Shown one piece after another: positions 15,049 to 23,863 of a DNA stretch of 36,374 nt (the first letter of the stretch is position 1; the number at the start of each line of letters is the position of its first letter). The translations under genes and the position numbers were made by a program. This DNA comes from CAZIDL01 sp964537825 (GTDB lineage: Bacteria; Bacteroidota; Bacteroidia; Flavobacteriales_D; CAYVSK01). The notes under the pieces are model-generated. The model did no database searches. It worked only from the letters and a program-made list of their open reading frames with translations, and had not been told where the DNA came from. Location of the stretch: the NCBI GenBank assembly GCA_964537825.1, contig CAZIDL010000021.1, positions 1-36,374 on the forward strand, read 5' to 3'.

Positions 15049-16167
15049 ATGGCGACCGATAAAGACTATTACGAGATCCTCGGGGTATCGAGGGACGCAA
15101 GCTCAGAGGATATCAAAAAGGCTTACCGCAAGTTGGCTTTGAAGTATCACCCGGACAAGAACCCGGGTGATGAAGAAGCTGAGCAGAGGTTCAAGGAAGC
15201 AGGAGAAGCCTACGAAGTGCTGAGCGACCCTGAAAAGCGGCAAAAATACGACCGCTTTGGACATTCCGGGCTCGGTGGTGCCGCTGGAGGTGGCGGAGCC
15301 GGAATGAGCATGGATGACATCTTCGAGCAGTTCGGTGACATCTTCGGCGGAGCTTTCGGAGGCTTTGGTGGAGGTGGTGGTGGACGTGCACAGCGCCGCC
15401 CCAAAGGATCGGACATACGGGTCAAACTGAAGCTCACCCTCGAGGAGATCGCAACCGGGGTCGAAAAAAAGCTAAAGGTCAACAAACAGGTACCGGCAGA
15501 GGGAGTAGAATACAAGGATTGCCCCACTTGCCGTGGAATGGGACAGATCACCAAGGTCGCCAACACCATCCTCGGGCAGATGCAAACAGCACAGACCTGT
15601 CCGCAATGCCATGGTACGGGTCGCACCGTATCACGAAGACCGGAAGGGGCCGACGAGCACGGACTTAAGCGCGAAGAGACCGTCGTTGATGTCAAGATCC
15701 CGGCGGGTGTGGAAGAAGGGATGCAGCTCAACGTGAACGGAAAAGGAAATGCCGCACCGATGGACGGGGTGCCCGGGGACCTGCTCGTTATCATCGAAGA
15801 GGAACCCCACGAAGAGTTCACGCGCGACGGCGTCAACCTTCACTACGAACTGTTCCTCAACTTCGCGGATGCTGCCCTCGGTTGCCAACAGGAGGTCCCC
15901 CTGCTGAACGAAAAGAAGGCTAAGATCAAGATCGAAGCCGGGACCCAAAGTGGCCGGACGCTGCGCCTCAGAGGCAAGGGGCTGCCGGACGTTCAGACCG
16001 GCCGCAAAGGGGACATCCTCGTACACGTGAACGTCTGGACCCCTCAAAAGCTCAACGACGAAGAGAAGGAGATGATGGAAAAGCTCAGGGAATCGGAGAA
16101 TTTCGCACCTGCTCCCACCAATAAGGACAAAGGCTTCTTCCAGAAAGTGCGGGAGATGTTCGAATGA
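15049..16167 (+). CDS. dnaJ: DnaJ (Hsp40) co-chaperone with a single zinc centre
   Basis: DnaJ delivers unfolded clients to DnaK and stimulates its ATPase. The 372-residue protein has a J domain with HPD at 34-36, a Gly/Phe-rich linker (about 75-112), then the client-binding domains. The Cys-rich domain keeps only two of four CxxCxGxG repeats: CPTCRGMG (158-165) and CPQCHGTG (184-191). The positions of repeats 1 and 4 read VPAEGVEYKD and RPEGADEHGLKRE, without cysteines. In DnaJ, repeats 2 and 3 make one zinc site (centre II) and 1 and 4 the other, so centre I is lost. It lies 23 bp upstream of the ABC transporter genes. Confidence 0.96.
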   Translation: MATDKDYYEILGVSRDASSEDIKKAYRKLALKYHPDKNPGDEEAEQRFKEAGEAYEVLSDPEKRQKYDRFGHSGLGGAAGGGGAGMSMDDIFEQFGDIFGGAFGGFGGGGGGRAQRRPKGSDIRVKLKLTLEEIATGVEKKLKVNKQVPAEGVEYKDCPTCRGMGQITKVANTILGQMQTAQTCPQCHGTGRTVSRRPEGADEHGLKREETVVDVKIPAGVEEGMQLNVNGKGNAAPMDGVPGDLLVIIEEEPHEEFTRDGVNLHYELFLNFADAALGCQQEVPLLNEKKAKIKIEAGTQSGRTLRLRGKGLPDVQTGRKGDILVHVNVWTPQKLNDEEKEMMEKLRESENFAPAPTNKDKGFFQKVREMFE

Positions 16168-16190
16168 TCCTCGAGCTTTAGGGAAATCCC

Positions 16191-17132
16191 ATGCCACCCC
16201 TTTTCTCCGCCCGGGACATCGTCAAGCGTTATCGCAACAAGGTGGCCCTTGACGGTGTATCCCTGGATATCGAACCAGGTCGGATCTTCGGGCTTCTAGG
16301 GCCGAACGGAGCAGGAAAGACCACCCTTATCCGCATCATGACGCGGATCCATGCCCCCGATCAGGGGCATCTCGATTTCAAAGGGAACCCCCTCCGCCCT
16401 GAACATATCCAGCAGATCGGTTATTTACCCGAAGAACGAGGCCTTTATCGCAAGATGAAGGTGGGCGAACAATGCCTTTACCTGGCACGGCTTAAAGGAC
16501 TGGAAAAAAAAACGGCCGAACGAAAGCTCAACGCCTGGCTGGAACGATTCGGGATCGAGGATTGGTGGGACCGAAAAGTGGAAGAGCTTTCGAAGGGGAT
16601 GGCTCAGAAACTCCAGTTCATCACCACCGTGATCCACGAGCCGAAACTCCTGATCCTGGATGAGCCCTTCAGCGGCTTTGATCCGATCAATGCCGAGCGG
16701 GTCAAGGAAGAAGTGTTGGCCATGCGGGAGCGAGGGGTCAGCATTATCCTTTCTACCCACAACATGAACTCGGTGGAGGAGATCTGCGAAACGATCGCGC
16801 TCATCGACGAAGGGAAGGTCGTTCTTTCAGGAGATATCAGGGACATCAAGGCAGCATACAGCGATAAGGTCTACGACGTCTTTTTTAAAGGCGAATTGCT
16901 AGGCTTCACCAACGCCCTCTGGACAGATTTCGAACTGCTCCACCAAGAAGCTGAGGGTGACCGTACCCGAGCTCGCGTACGGATACTTGGGGATAAAGAC
17001 CTCAACCAGCTCCTTCAGGTGATATTGCCCGTTGTCCATTTAGAGGAGGTGCGCGAAGTGGTGCCGAGTATGCAGGGCATCTTCATCAAAGCAGTAGGTA
17101 GCAAGGACCCCGGAACGAGCGAAAGGGAATGA
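16191..17132 (+). CDS. ABC transporter ATP-binding protein, NatA-like
   Basis: This is the ATPase of a two-gene ABC exporter. The 313-residue protein has Walker A GPNGAGKTT (37-45), signature LSKGM (133-137, a variant of LSGGQ common in this subgroup), Walker B LLILDE (153-158) and the switch His190 (STH). After about residue 220 comes a C-terminal extension of the DUF4162 type. Its stop overlaps the permease start by 4 bp (ATGA), showing coupled translation. NatAB exporters extrude sodium or drugs in Bacillus, but the substrate here is unknown. Confidence 0.9.
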   Translation: MPPLFSARDIVKRYRNKVALDGVSLDIEPGRIFGLLGPNGAGKTTLIRIMTRIHAPDQGHLDFKGNPLRPEHIQQIGYLPEERGLYRKMKVGEQCLYLARLKGLEKKTAERKLNAWLERFGIEDWWDRKVEELSKGMAQKLQFITTVIHEPKLLILDEPFSGFDPINAERVKEEVLAMRERGVSIILSTHNMNSVEEICETIALIDEGKVVLSGDIRDIKAAYSDKVYDVFFKGELLGFTNALWTDFELLHQEAEGDRTRARVRILGDKDLNQLLQVILPVVHLEEVREVVPSMQGIFIKAVGSKDPGTSERE

Positions 17133-18448
17133 GAAAGATACCCCTCGTCATACGACGGGAATTCTTCACGCGGGTGCGCAAGCGTTCTTTCGTGATCATG
17201 ACCCTCCTTGGTCCGGTCCTTATAGCCGCCTTCATAACCCTTGCCATCTGGATGGGGATCCAGGAACGAGAGGATCAGAAGGTGCTCGTCCAGGACGAAC
17301 ACAATATCGTAGAAGGGAAGCTCCAGGAGCGCGACTTCATAAGCTTCACCTATACGGATCGCGAATGGTCGGACAAGGAATTCAAGAACAGTCAATACTC
17401 CCTCTACCTAGTGATCCACGAGAAACCTATGCAGGTGAACGCTCTGGAGCTCTACTACAAGAGCGCCCCGAGCTTTTACACCCAGCACTACATCGAGAAC
17501 GAAGTGGAGGAGATCTTCGAGAATTACAAGCTCAGGGTCAACGAGATCGATCCACAGGCGTACGAAGACGTGAAGACACGGATCAACATCAAGAGCATCG
17601 ACATCGACACGGGGGAAGCGGACAAATACCGAAAAGAGCGTGCCCTGGTCGGCTTTTTCTTCGCAGTCCTGATCTACTTCTTCATCTTCATGTACGGAGT
17701 GCAGGTGATGCGCGGTGTGATCGAAGAGAAGACCAATCGGATCGTTGAAGTGATGATCTCCTCCGTCCGCCCCTTCCAACTCATGATGGGGAAGATCATC
17801 GGGGTTGCTTTGGTTGGGTTGACCCAGTTCATCCTTTGGGTCCTGATAACAGGGCTCCTGACATTCTCTGCGCAGAGTTTTTTCTACCCCGATCGCTATG
17901 CTCCGGAACAGATCCTTCAGAAGAAGGAGATGACGGAATCGATGCAGAAGGAAGCTGGGGGGGACCAGGTAAGTTCAGCCGAGGCGAAGAATTACGCGCT
18001 CGGACTCTTGACCCGGATCAACTTCCCCTTGATGCTGGGGATGTTCGTCTTCTTCTTCCTCGGCGGTTATTTGCTTTACAGTTCCCTCTTCGCAGCGGTA
18101 GGTTCAGCGGTGGACAGCGAATCCGATACGCAACAGTTCATGATGCCTTTGACGATCCCCCTCATCTTCGGCTTCATCATGGCCGAGTTCGCAGTGACCA
18201 ACCCCCAGGGGCCTGCAGCCACCTGGTTCTCGATCATTCCGTTCACCTCACCGATCGTAATGCTGGTGCGGGTGGCCATGGGATTCGACGGTGGGACCGT
18301 ATGGCAACTCTATCTCTCCATGGGACTTCTGATCCTTGGCTTCATCTTCACCACCTGGTTGGCGGGACGGATCTATCGGGTAGGCATCCTCATTTACGGC
18401 AAAAAAGCAAGCCTCCGTGACCTCTGGAAGTGGATCCGTTTCGACTGA
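17129..18448 (+). CDS. ABC transporter permease, NatB-like (ABC-2 type)
   Basis: The 439-residue membrane protein has one N-terminal helix (about 22-42, after the basic segment RREFFTRVRKRS), a large extracytoplasmic domain (about 43-170), then around five further helices to the C-terminus, the layout of ABC-2 family permeases with an outside domain. The segment GVIEEKTNRIVEVMISSVRP between helices is a family hallmark and should contact the ATPase. It overlaps the ATPase gene by 4 bp and the next gene by 32 bp. The substrate cannot be read from sequence. Confidence 0.9.
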   Translation: MRKIPLVIRREFFTRVRKRSFVIMTLLGPVLIAAFITLAIWMGIQEREDQKVLVQDEHNIVEGKLQERDFISFTYTDREWSDKEFKNSQYSLYLVIHEKPMQVNALELYYKSAPSFYTQHYIENEVEEIFENYKLRVNEIDPQAYEDVKTRINIKSIDIDTGEADKYRKERALVGFFFAVLIYFFIFMYGVQVMRGVIEEKTNRIVEVMISSVRPFQLMMGKIIGVALVGLTQFILWVLITGLLTFSAQSFFYPDRYAPEQILQKKEMTESMQKEAGGDQVSSAEAKNYALGLLTRINFPLMLGMFVFFFLGGYLLYSSLFAAVGSAVDSESDTQQFMMPLTIPLIFGFIMAEFAVTNPQGPAATWFSIIPFTSPIVMLVRVAMGFDGGTVWQLYLSMGLLILGFIFTTWLAGRIYRVGILIYGKKASLRDLWKWIRFD

Positions 18449-19397
18449 CCCTGAGCTCCTCGGAGTACTCGACCTGGGGACGAACACCTTCAACCTCCTT
18501 ATCGGGGAATTAACGGAAACCGAGGGGCGTCCGGATATCCGCCCCCTTTTCGCAGACCGGACCCCGGTCAAATTGCGGAAGGAGATGGTCGATGGGGATC
18601 GCTTATCTGAAGCAGCCCAGCAACGGGGGATTCAGGCCATTGAAGGGCATTTGCAGACCCTTCAGGAATGGGATTGTCATGAACGGATCGCTATCGGAAC
18701 TTCCGGCCTTCGATCCGCTCGGAACGCAGCGGACTTCCTGAGCCGGGTCCGGGACCGCACCGGTCTGAACCCTGAGATCATCGATGGAGAACGAGAAGCA
18801 GAACTGATCACCGAAGGGGTTCGGAGTGCGCTGCCATTGGGGAAGGAACCCATCCTCATCCTCGACATCGGAGGCGGTAGTTCAGAGTTCATCATTGCCG
18901 ATGAGAGCCGCACTTATTGGAAACGAAGCTTCGAGATCGGTGCGGCCCGGCTTTTGCAGGAGATCGATCCGAGCGACCCCATCACTGAAGCAGAATACAA
19001 GAAAACCCGGGAACGAACCCTCGAAATGCTCACCCCTTTAAGAAATGCCCTTCAAAAAAACCCTACGCGAACACTTGTGGGATGCAGCGGCTCTTTCGAG
19101 TCGATATCGGATATGGCCTTCCACCACTTTCCCAACGCCGCAGACCCTACTGATCAACGGGCCGTGGAAGTAAGGCTATCCCATTATCAAGAACTTCAGC
19201 GTGGCCTTCTTGTCTCCAATTTGCAAGAACGAAAAAAGATGAAGGGCCTTGCTGAAATGCGGGCTGAAATGATCGTATTGGGATCCATCCTGATCGAGAC
19301 GGTTATGGAGATCGCAGGATCGGAAAGGCTTTTCACATCTTATTATGCCCTGCGGGAAGGAGTTTTGATGGAAGCAGCAAAAAAGCGTTCAACCTGA
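18417..19397 (+). CDS. Ppx/GppA phosphatase family protein (short form)
   Basis: The Ppx/GppA family hydrolyses polyphosphate or the 5'-phosphate of pppGpp. The 326-residue protein has the actin-like nucleotide-binding motifs LDLGTNTFNLLIG (18-30), GTSGLRSARN (94-103) and LDIGGGSSEF (149-158). Glu127 in DGEREAEL aligns with the catalytic Glu of E. coli Ppx. It lacks the C-terminal HD-like domain of the 500-residue enzymes, so it is the short form. The only plausible start is GTG at 18417, giving a 32-bp overlap with the permease gene. No later ATG would keep the first phosphate-binding loop. Which substrate it uses is not decidable here. Confidence 0.88.
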   Translation: MTSGSGSVSTDPELLGVLDLGTNTFNLLIGELTETEGRPDIRPLFADRTPVKLRKEMVDGDRLSEAAQQRGIQAIEGHLQTLQEWDCHERIAIGTSGLRSARNAADFLSRVRDRTGLNPEIIDGEREAELITEGVRSALPLGKEPILILDIGGGSSEFIIADESRTYWKRSFEIGAARLLQEIDPSDPITEAEYKKTRERTLEMLTPLRNALQKNPTRTLVGCSGSFESISDMAFHHFPNAADPTDQRAVEVRLSHYQELQRGLLVSNLQERKKMKGLAEMRAEMIVLGSILIETVMEIAGSERLFTSYYALREGVLMEAAKKRST

Positions 19398-19409
19398 AAG
19401 CAACAAACC

Positions 19410-20585
19410 ATGGCCAGGATCCTGATCATAGATGACGAAAAGAGCATCCGGAACACGCTCCAGGAGATCCTTGAGGACGAGGGGTTCGAGGTCAAGACCG
19501 AAAGCGATGGTCCGAAAGGCTGGGAAGCGATCAAAAAAGGCGGACAGGATGTGGTGCTCTGCGACATCAAAATGCCGGAAATGGACGGAATGGAGCTCCT
19601 GGACAAATCCCTCGACGAACTCCAGGAAGCACCCAGCTTCATCATGATCACCGGCCACGGGACCATCGACACGGCAGTGGATGCGATCCGTAAGGGCGCC
19701 TATGACTTTTTGGAGAAACCGTTAGACTTGAACCGAGTACTCGTATCGATACGGAATGCGATGGACCGGAGCGATCTTTTGCAGGAAACGAAGAAGCTGA
19801 AGCGAAAGGTACAGAAACAAGCTTCTTCCAAGATCATCGGGGATTCGGAGCCCATTCAGGAAGTTCGTGAAATGATCGACCGGGTGGCCCCTACCGATGC
19901 CCGCGTGCTGATCACGGGGGAGAATGGATCCGGAAAAGAACTCGTAGCCCGTCAACTCCACGAAAAGAGCCCGCGCAACAAAAAGCCTTTCATCGAACTT
20001 AATTGCGCTGCCATTCCGAACGAGCTGATCGAAAGTGAACTCTTCGGCCACGAAAAAGGAGCTTTCACCTCAGCCATCAAGCAACGGAAAGGGAGCTTCG
20101 AACGAGCTGAAGGCGGCACCCTCTTCCTCGACGAGATCGGGGATATGAGCTTATCAGCCCAATCCAAGGTCCTGCGCACGCTCCAGGAACGGAAGATCAG
20201 CCGGGTAGGAGGCGAAAAGGCGATCGATGTGGACGTACGTATTCTGGCAGCGAGCAACAAGGACCTCATGGCCGAGATCGAGGCGGGGAACTTCCGCGAG
20301 GACCTTTACCATCGCCTCAGTGTGATCCTGATCAAAGTCCCTCCCCTTCGCGAAAGAAAGGCTGATATTCCTTTATTGGCCGAACATTTTCTGGACGAGC
20401 TGTGTGAAGAGCACGGCATGCCCAGGAAAGAACTAGAGGATGATGCGGTGGCGATCCTCCAGAAAGGCGAATGGAGCGGGAACATCCGGGAATTACGGAA
20501 CGTTCTCGAACGCTGCCTCATCCTTAGCGACGAACGGATCAGCAAAGAGGTCGTACAGCGCTACGCATTCCCGGAAAGCAACTGA
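19410..20585 (+). CDS. NtrC-family sigma-54 response regulator lacking the DNA-binding domain
   Basis: The 391-residue protein has a receiver domain (1-115: acidic pocket Asp8/Asp9, phospho-acceptor Asp52, Thr81, Lys103) and a sigma-54 AAA+ domain (about 140-375: Walker A GENGSGKE 170-177, the sigma-54 loop GAFTSA 217-222 instead of GAFTGA, Walker B LFLDE 238-242, arginine-finger region NFREDLYHRL, sensor II GNIRELRN). It stops about 25 residues after sensor II, so the usual Fis-type helix-turn-helix is absent. Such proteins can activate RNA polymerase from solution, as FlgR of Helicobacter does. No histidine kinase is next to it. It starts 12 bp after the Ppx/GppA gene. Confidence 0.93.
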   Translation: MARILIIDDEKSIRNTLQEILEDEGFEVKTESDGPKGWEAIKKGGQDVVLCDIKMPEMDGMELLDKSLDELQEAPSFIMITGHGTIDTAVDAIRKGAYDFLEKPLDLNRVLVSIRNAMDRSDLLQETKKLKRKVQKQASSKIIGDSEPIQEVREMIDRVAPTDARVLITGENGSGKELVARQLHEKSPRNKKPFIELNCAAIPNELIESELFGHEKGAFTSAIKQRKGSFERAEGGTLFLDEIGDMSLSAQSKVLRTLQERKISRVGGEKAIDVDVRILAASNKDLMAEIEAGNFREDLYHRLSVILIKVPPLRERKADIPLLAEHFLDELCEEHGMPRKELEDDAVAILQKGEWSGNIRELRNVLERCLILSDERISKEVVQRYAFPESN

Positions 20586-20645
20586 GCTTTGATGAAAAAG
20601 AGAGGTGAAAAAGCAACTCACTAATGGTGCCGATCGTTAAATAAT

Positions 20646-20671
20646 TGAGGTTGATCGATCGATCGGTCTCA
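20646..20671. repeat. 26-bp dyad upstream of the DUF5684 gene
   Basis: The stretch runs from TGAGG to TCTCA and is symmetric around a perfect 12-bp core palindrome (GATCGATCGATC, 20653-20664). The outer four bases also pair, and the three between pair as G-T. As RNA it could form an 11-bp stem with a GATC loop 20 nt before the ATG. No T-run follows, so it is not a normal terminator. No TAnnTTTG box is seen nearby. Confidence 0.5.
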
Positions 20672-20691
20672 TTCATCGAAAACCGGGTACC

Positions 20692-21171
20692 ATGGAACCT
20701 CTTGTCCAAGCTTTCGAATCCGCTCAAGATACCCTTGGTGGGGGTCTTTATATCATTCTCATCGTCTTCACCTTCATCGGAGTTGTTGCTCAGTGGTCGC
20801 TCTACGAGAAATGCGAACAACCCGGGGTGGCCAGCATCGTTCCCATCTGGAACCTCATCGTCTGGTTACGGATCGTAGGACGACCTGCCTGGCAGATCCT
20901 TTTGCTCCTGATCCCCGTTTACAACATCTACTTCTTCTTCAAAGTCTTCATCGAGATCTGCCAGTGTTTCGGAAAGACCTCGATGTTGGACTATTTTCTG
21001 GTGGTGGTAGTGAACGCTCCCTATGTGATCTACCTCGGGCTTTCCCCCGATGCTGAGTACAAAGGCCCGATCCATGGGGATCCCAATTCCAGGAAAGGCG
21101 TTTCAACGGAAGAAGAGGAAGAACAGGTAGCTCACAAGGCCATCCCGAGAACAAAGACGGTCAAGAGCTGA
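20692..21171 (+). CDS. Small membrane protein, DUF5684 type
   Basis: This 159-residue protein has three to four hydrophobic segments (about 18-34, 46-62, 68-86, 99-115) and a charged, Glu-rich C-terminal tail. The pattern WSLYEKCEQPGVASIVPIWN, then VGRPAWQILLLLIPVYNIYF, is that of the DUF5684 family, often mislabelled signal peptidase I in databases. No catalytic residues are visible and I do not assign a function. Its 3' end overlaps the 3' end of alaS, on the other strand, by 11 bp. It is 106 bp after the response regulator gene, with a 26-bp dyad in between. Confidence 0.75.
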   Translation: MEPLVQAFESAQDTLGGGLYIILIVFTFIGVVAQWSLYEKCEQPGVASIVPIWNLIVWLRIVGRPAWQILLLLIPVYNIYFFFKVFIEICQCFGKTSMLDYFLVVVVNAPYVIYLGLSPDAEYKGPIHGDPNSRKGVSTEEEEEQVAHKAIPRTKTVKS

Positions 21172-23776
21172 TATAGGTTCGAGCCTTCTCGAGTGCCTGC
21201 GGGAGTTTATCACCCGCTTTCCCCCCGGCAGTGGCAAAGAACGCTTGACCTCCCCCTCCTCCCCCGATCTCATTAGCGAGGTCCTGGATGATCTCGTCAG
21301 CTTTCCATCCCTTTTGAACAAGATCCTCGCTCACGATCACGGTGATATTGGCCTTCCCGTTCTTTCGGTTACCCAATACGAGGAAAAGCCCTTCCTCCTT
21401 CTCCTTCTTGAGCTGAAAAGCAAGGTCTTTGATGGCTTTGGCATCAAGGTCCAATTCACCCACGTAGGCCTGTCCTTCGGCAAATGACCCCATCTCTTGA
21501 AGGACCCTTTGCTTCCAGGTGCTTACAAGGCTTTGCTGCAATCCTTCCACCTTTTCTTCGAGTTCCTTGACCCGATCCACGATCTTTTCCACTGCTTTGA
21601 CCGGATCTTTGCCCCCTTTGAGGAGTTCATTGATCCGCTGCAGTCGTTCTTCTTCCTCCCGAACGTGCGCCTCTGCTTCCTCACCACTACAGGCTTCGAT
21701 ACGCCTGACCCCCGCGGAAACCGAACTCTCTGAAAGGACCTTGAAGAACCCGATCTCTCCGGTCCGTTCCACGTGCGTTCCCCCACAGAGCTCGATGGAG
21801 TCGCCGAAGGCGATAAGCCGGACCCGATCGCCGTACTTTTCGCCGAAAATGGCCATAGCTCCTTTCGCCTTAGCTTCCTCGAAAGGGATATCCCGTTCTT
21901 CCTGACGGGGGAGATCAGCCCGTATCCGTTCGTTCACCCGCTGCTCGATGGTGGCTAGCTCTTCCCTGGAGAGCGCTTCAAAGTGAGAAAGGTCGAAACG
22001 TAGATGGCCCGGGCCCACCAAGGAACCCTTCTGTTCAACGTGTTGACCAAGAATCTCGCGCAAGGCTTGATGGAGGAGGTGGGTGGCGGTATGATGAACA
22101 GCCGCTTTATTACGGTACCGCTCATCGACCACCGCTTGGAAAGAAGCTTCCATATCCGCTGGCAACCTATCGGTAATATGGACGATCGTGCCGTGTTCCT
22201 TCTGCGTATCCCGGATCGGGACCTCCTCCTTTTCGTTCCGGAGCACTCCACGATCTCCGACCTGTCCTCCGCTCTCAGGATAGAAGGGTGTACGATCGAA
22301 GACCAGCTGATAGCGGATCTTCCCTTTCTGCTTCAATTCACGATACCAAAGGATGCGTACTTCAAGTTCAAAACGATCATATCCGAAGAATCCTTCAGCC
22401 TCTCCTTCTTGGATCACCGCGATATCCCCGGCCTCTACCGAAGAAGCACCCCTGGAACGCTCCCGTTGCTCCTTAAGCTCCTTTTGGAAACCTTCCATAT
22501 CCACGTCCTTTCCTTCTTCCTGAGCGATCAGCTCCGTTAGGTCGATCGGGAATCCATAAGTATCGTAAAGCTCAAAAGCCCGATCGCCGGGTAGTTCCCC
22601 ACCCTTCTTCAATTCCTTCAACTGAGCATAAAGCCGTGTAAGTCCATGCTCGAGGGTCCGCAGAAAGCTCTTCTCTTCTTCATGAACGACCTTCCCTATC
22701 AATTCCTCCTGCTCCTTGAGTTCCGTAAAATAAGCCCCCATCTTTTCCTTCAGGAGCGGTACGAGGGTATGAAGAAAGGGATCCCCGATCCCAAGGAAAC
22801 TATAAGCGTAACGGACTGCTCGCCTCAAAATCCTCCGGATCACATAGCCAGCCCCGGTGTTCGAAGGCAATTCTCCATCTGCGATGGTGAAACTCACAGC
22901 CCTTATATGGTCGGCGAGCACGCGAATGGCAACATCCTCTTTCCGATCCCCTCCCTGATATGAGATCCCACTCCGCCCCTCGATCGCCCGGATGAGCGGT
23001 TCGAAAAGATCCGTATCGTAATTGGAGCGCTTCCCCTGTAGGATCATCGCCATCCGCTCCAGCCCCATCCCGGTATCAACATGCTTGGCCGGAAGCGGGT
23101 CGAGCACCCCGTCTTTTTTCCGGTCATATTGGATAAATACCAGGTTCCATATCTCCACAACATGGGGATGGTCGTGATTCACGAGTTCTTTTCCAGCGGT
23201 CTCCTTTCGTTCCTCCTCATCCCGGATGTCCATATGGATCTCCGCACAAGGACCACATGGACCGGTCTCCCCCATTTCCCAAAAATTCTCTTCCGCCCCA
23301 AAGCGAAGGATCCGCTCCTCAGGAAGCCATTTCGCAGCATAACCAGCAGCTTCTTCATCCGCAGACACCCCTTGAGCCTCATCCCCCTGAAAGACCGTAA
23401 AGAAAAGACGTTCCCGTTCGAATCCGAACCGATCGACCAAGAGTTCGAACGCCCATGCAATAGCCTCGGCCTTGAAATAATCCCCGAATGACCAGTTCCC
23501 CAGCATCTCGAACATGGTATGGTGATAAGTGTCCACACCGACTTGTTCAAGATCGTTGTGCTTTCCGGACACCCGGAGGCATTTTTGACTATTGGTAACG
23601 CGCTTCTGTTCGGGTTCCCGATGGGCAAGGAAAATATCCTTGAACTGATTCATCCCCGCGTTCACAAAGAGAAGGCTCGGGTCGTCCTTTACGACGATCG
23701 GAGCAGAGGGAAGGATCTGATGCTCTTTCTCCTTGAAATGCTGAAGGAAGGTAGAACGGATTTCGCTCGCTTGCAT
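21161..23776 (-). CDS. alaS: Alanyl-tRNA synthetase
   Basis: AlaRS charges tRNA-Ala and edits mischarged Ser/Gly. I use ATG 23776 (871 residues, MQASEIRSTFLQHFKEKEHQ), the family start. The frame continues to an ATG at 23809 but those 11 residues are not family-like. The catalytic core has SAPIVVKDDPSLLFVNAGMN and GPCGPCAEIH-like motif. The editing domain has the zinc ligands HTATH (562-566) and CGGTH (664-668). The C-terminal domain ends with a Gly-rich GGGGGGQAFFATAGGK. All parts are present. It is transcribed away from the M23 peptidase gene. Confidence 0.97.
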   Translation of the reverse strand: MQASEIRSTFLQHFKEKEHQILPSAPIVVKDDPSLLFVNAGMNQFKDIFLAHREPEQKRVTNSQKCLRVSGKHNDLEQVGVDTYHHTMFEMLGNWSFGDYFKAEAIAWAFELLVDRFGFERERLFFTVFQGDEAQGVSADEEAAGYAAKWLPEERILRFGAEENFWEMGETGPCGPCAEIHMDIRDEEERKETAGKELVNHDHPHVVEIWNLVFIQYDRKKDGVLDPLPAKHVDTGMGLERMAMILQGKRSNYDTDLFEPLIRAIEGRSGISYQGGDRKEDVAIRVLADHIRAVSFTIADGELPSNTGAGYVIRRILRRAVRYAYSFLGIGDPFLHTLVPLLKEKMGAYFTELKEQEELIGKVVHEEEKSFLRTLEHGLTRLYAQLKELKKGGELPGDRAFELYDTYGFPIDLTELIAQEEGKDVDMEGFQKELKEQRERSRGASSVEAGDIAVIQEGEAEGFFGYDRFELEVRILWYRELKQKGKIRYQLVFDRTPFYPESGGQVGDRGVLRNEKEEVPIRDTQKEHGTIVHITDRLPADMEASFQAVVDERYRNKAAVHHTATHLLHQALREILGQHVEQKGSLVGPGHLRFDLSHFEALSREELATIEQRVNERIRADLPRQEERDIPFEEAKAKGAMAIFGEKYGDRVRLIAFGDSIELCGGTHVERTGEIGFFKVLSESSVSAGVRRIEACSGEEAEAHVREEEERLQRINELLKGGKDPVKAVEKIVDRVKELEEKVEGLQQSLVSTWKQRVLQEMGSFAEGQAYVGELDLDAKAIKDLAFQLKKEKEEGLFLVLGNRKNGKANITVIVSEDLVQKGWKADEIIQDLANEIGGGGGGQAFFATAGGKAGDKLPQALEKARTYISS

Positions 23777-23844
23777 AAGGATCTTTTTGCCCCCAGTTGG
23801 CGAGAACATTTTCGGCCTTGCCTCGTAGAAGCTGGATGGAAGAG

Positions 23845-23852
23845 CAAAATTA
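23845..23852 (-). promoter_or_regulatory. -7 box for alaS
   Basis: On the minus strand TAATTTTG (23852-23845), followed by C, matches TAnnTTTG. The predicted leader to ATG 23776 is about 62 nt. No -33 TTG is found at the normal spacing. It lies 11 bp from the -7 box of the divergent peptidase gene, so the two promoters share DNA. Confidence 0.5.
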
Positions 23853-23863
23853 ATCTGAATTCA

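Noticed and set aside
21199..21220. GCGGG / CCCGC hairpin inside alaS as terminator for the DUF5684 gene
   Set aside because: The stem is only 5 bp with three T after it, and it lies in conserved alaS coding sequence.
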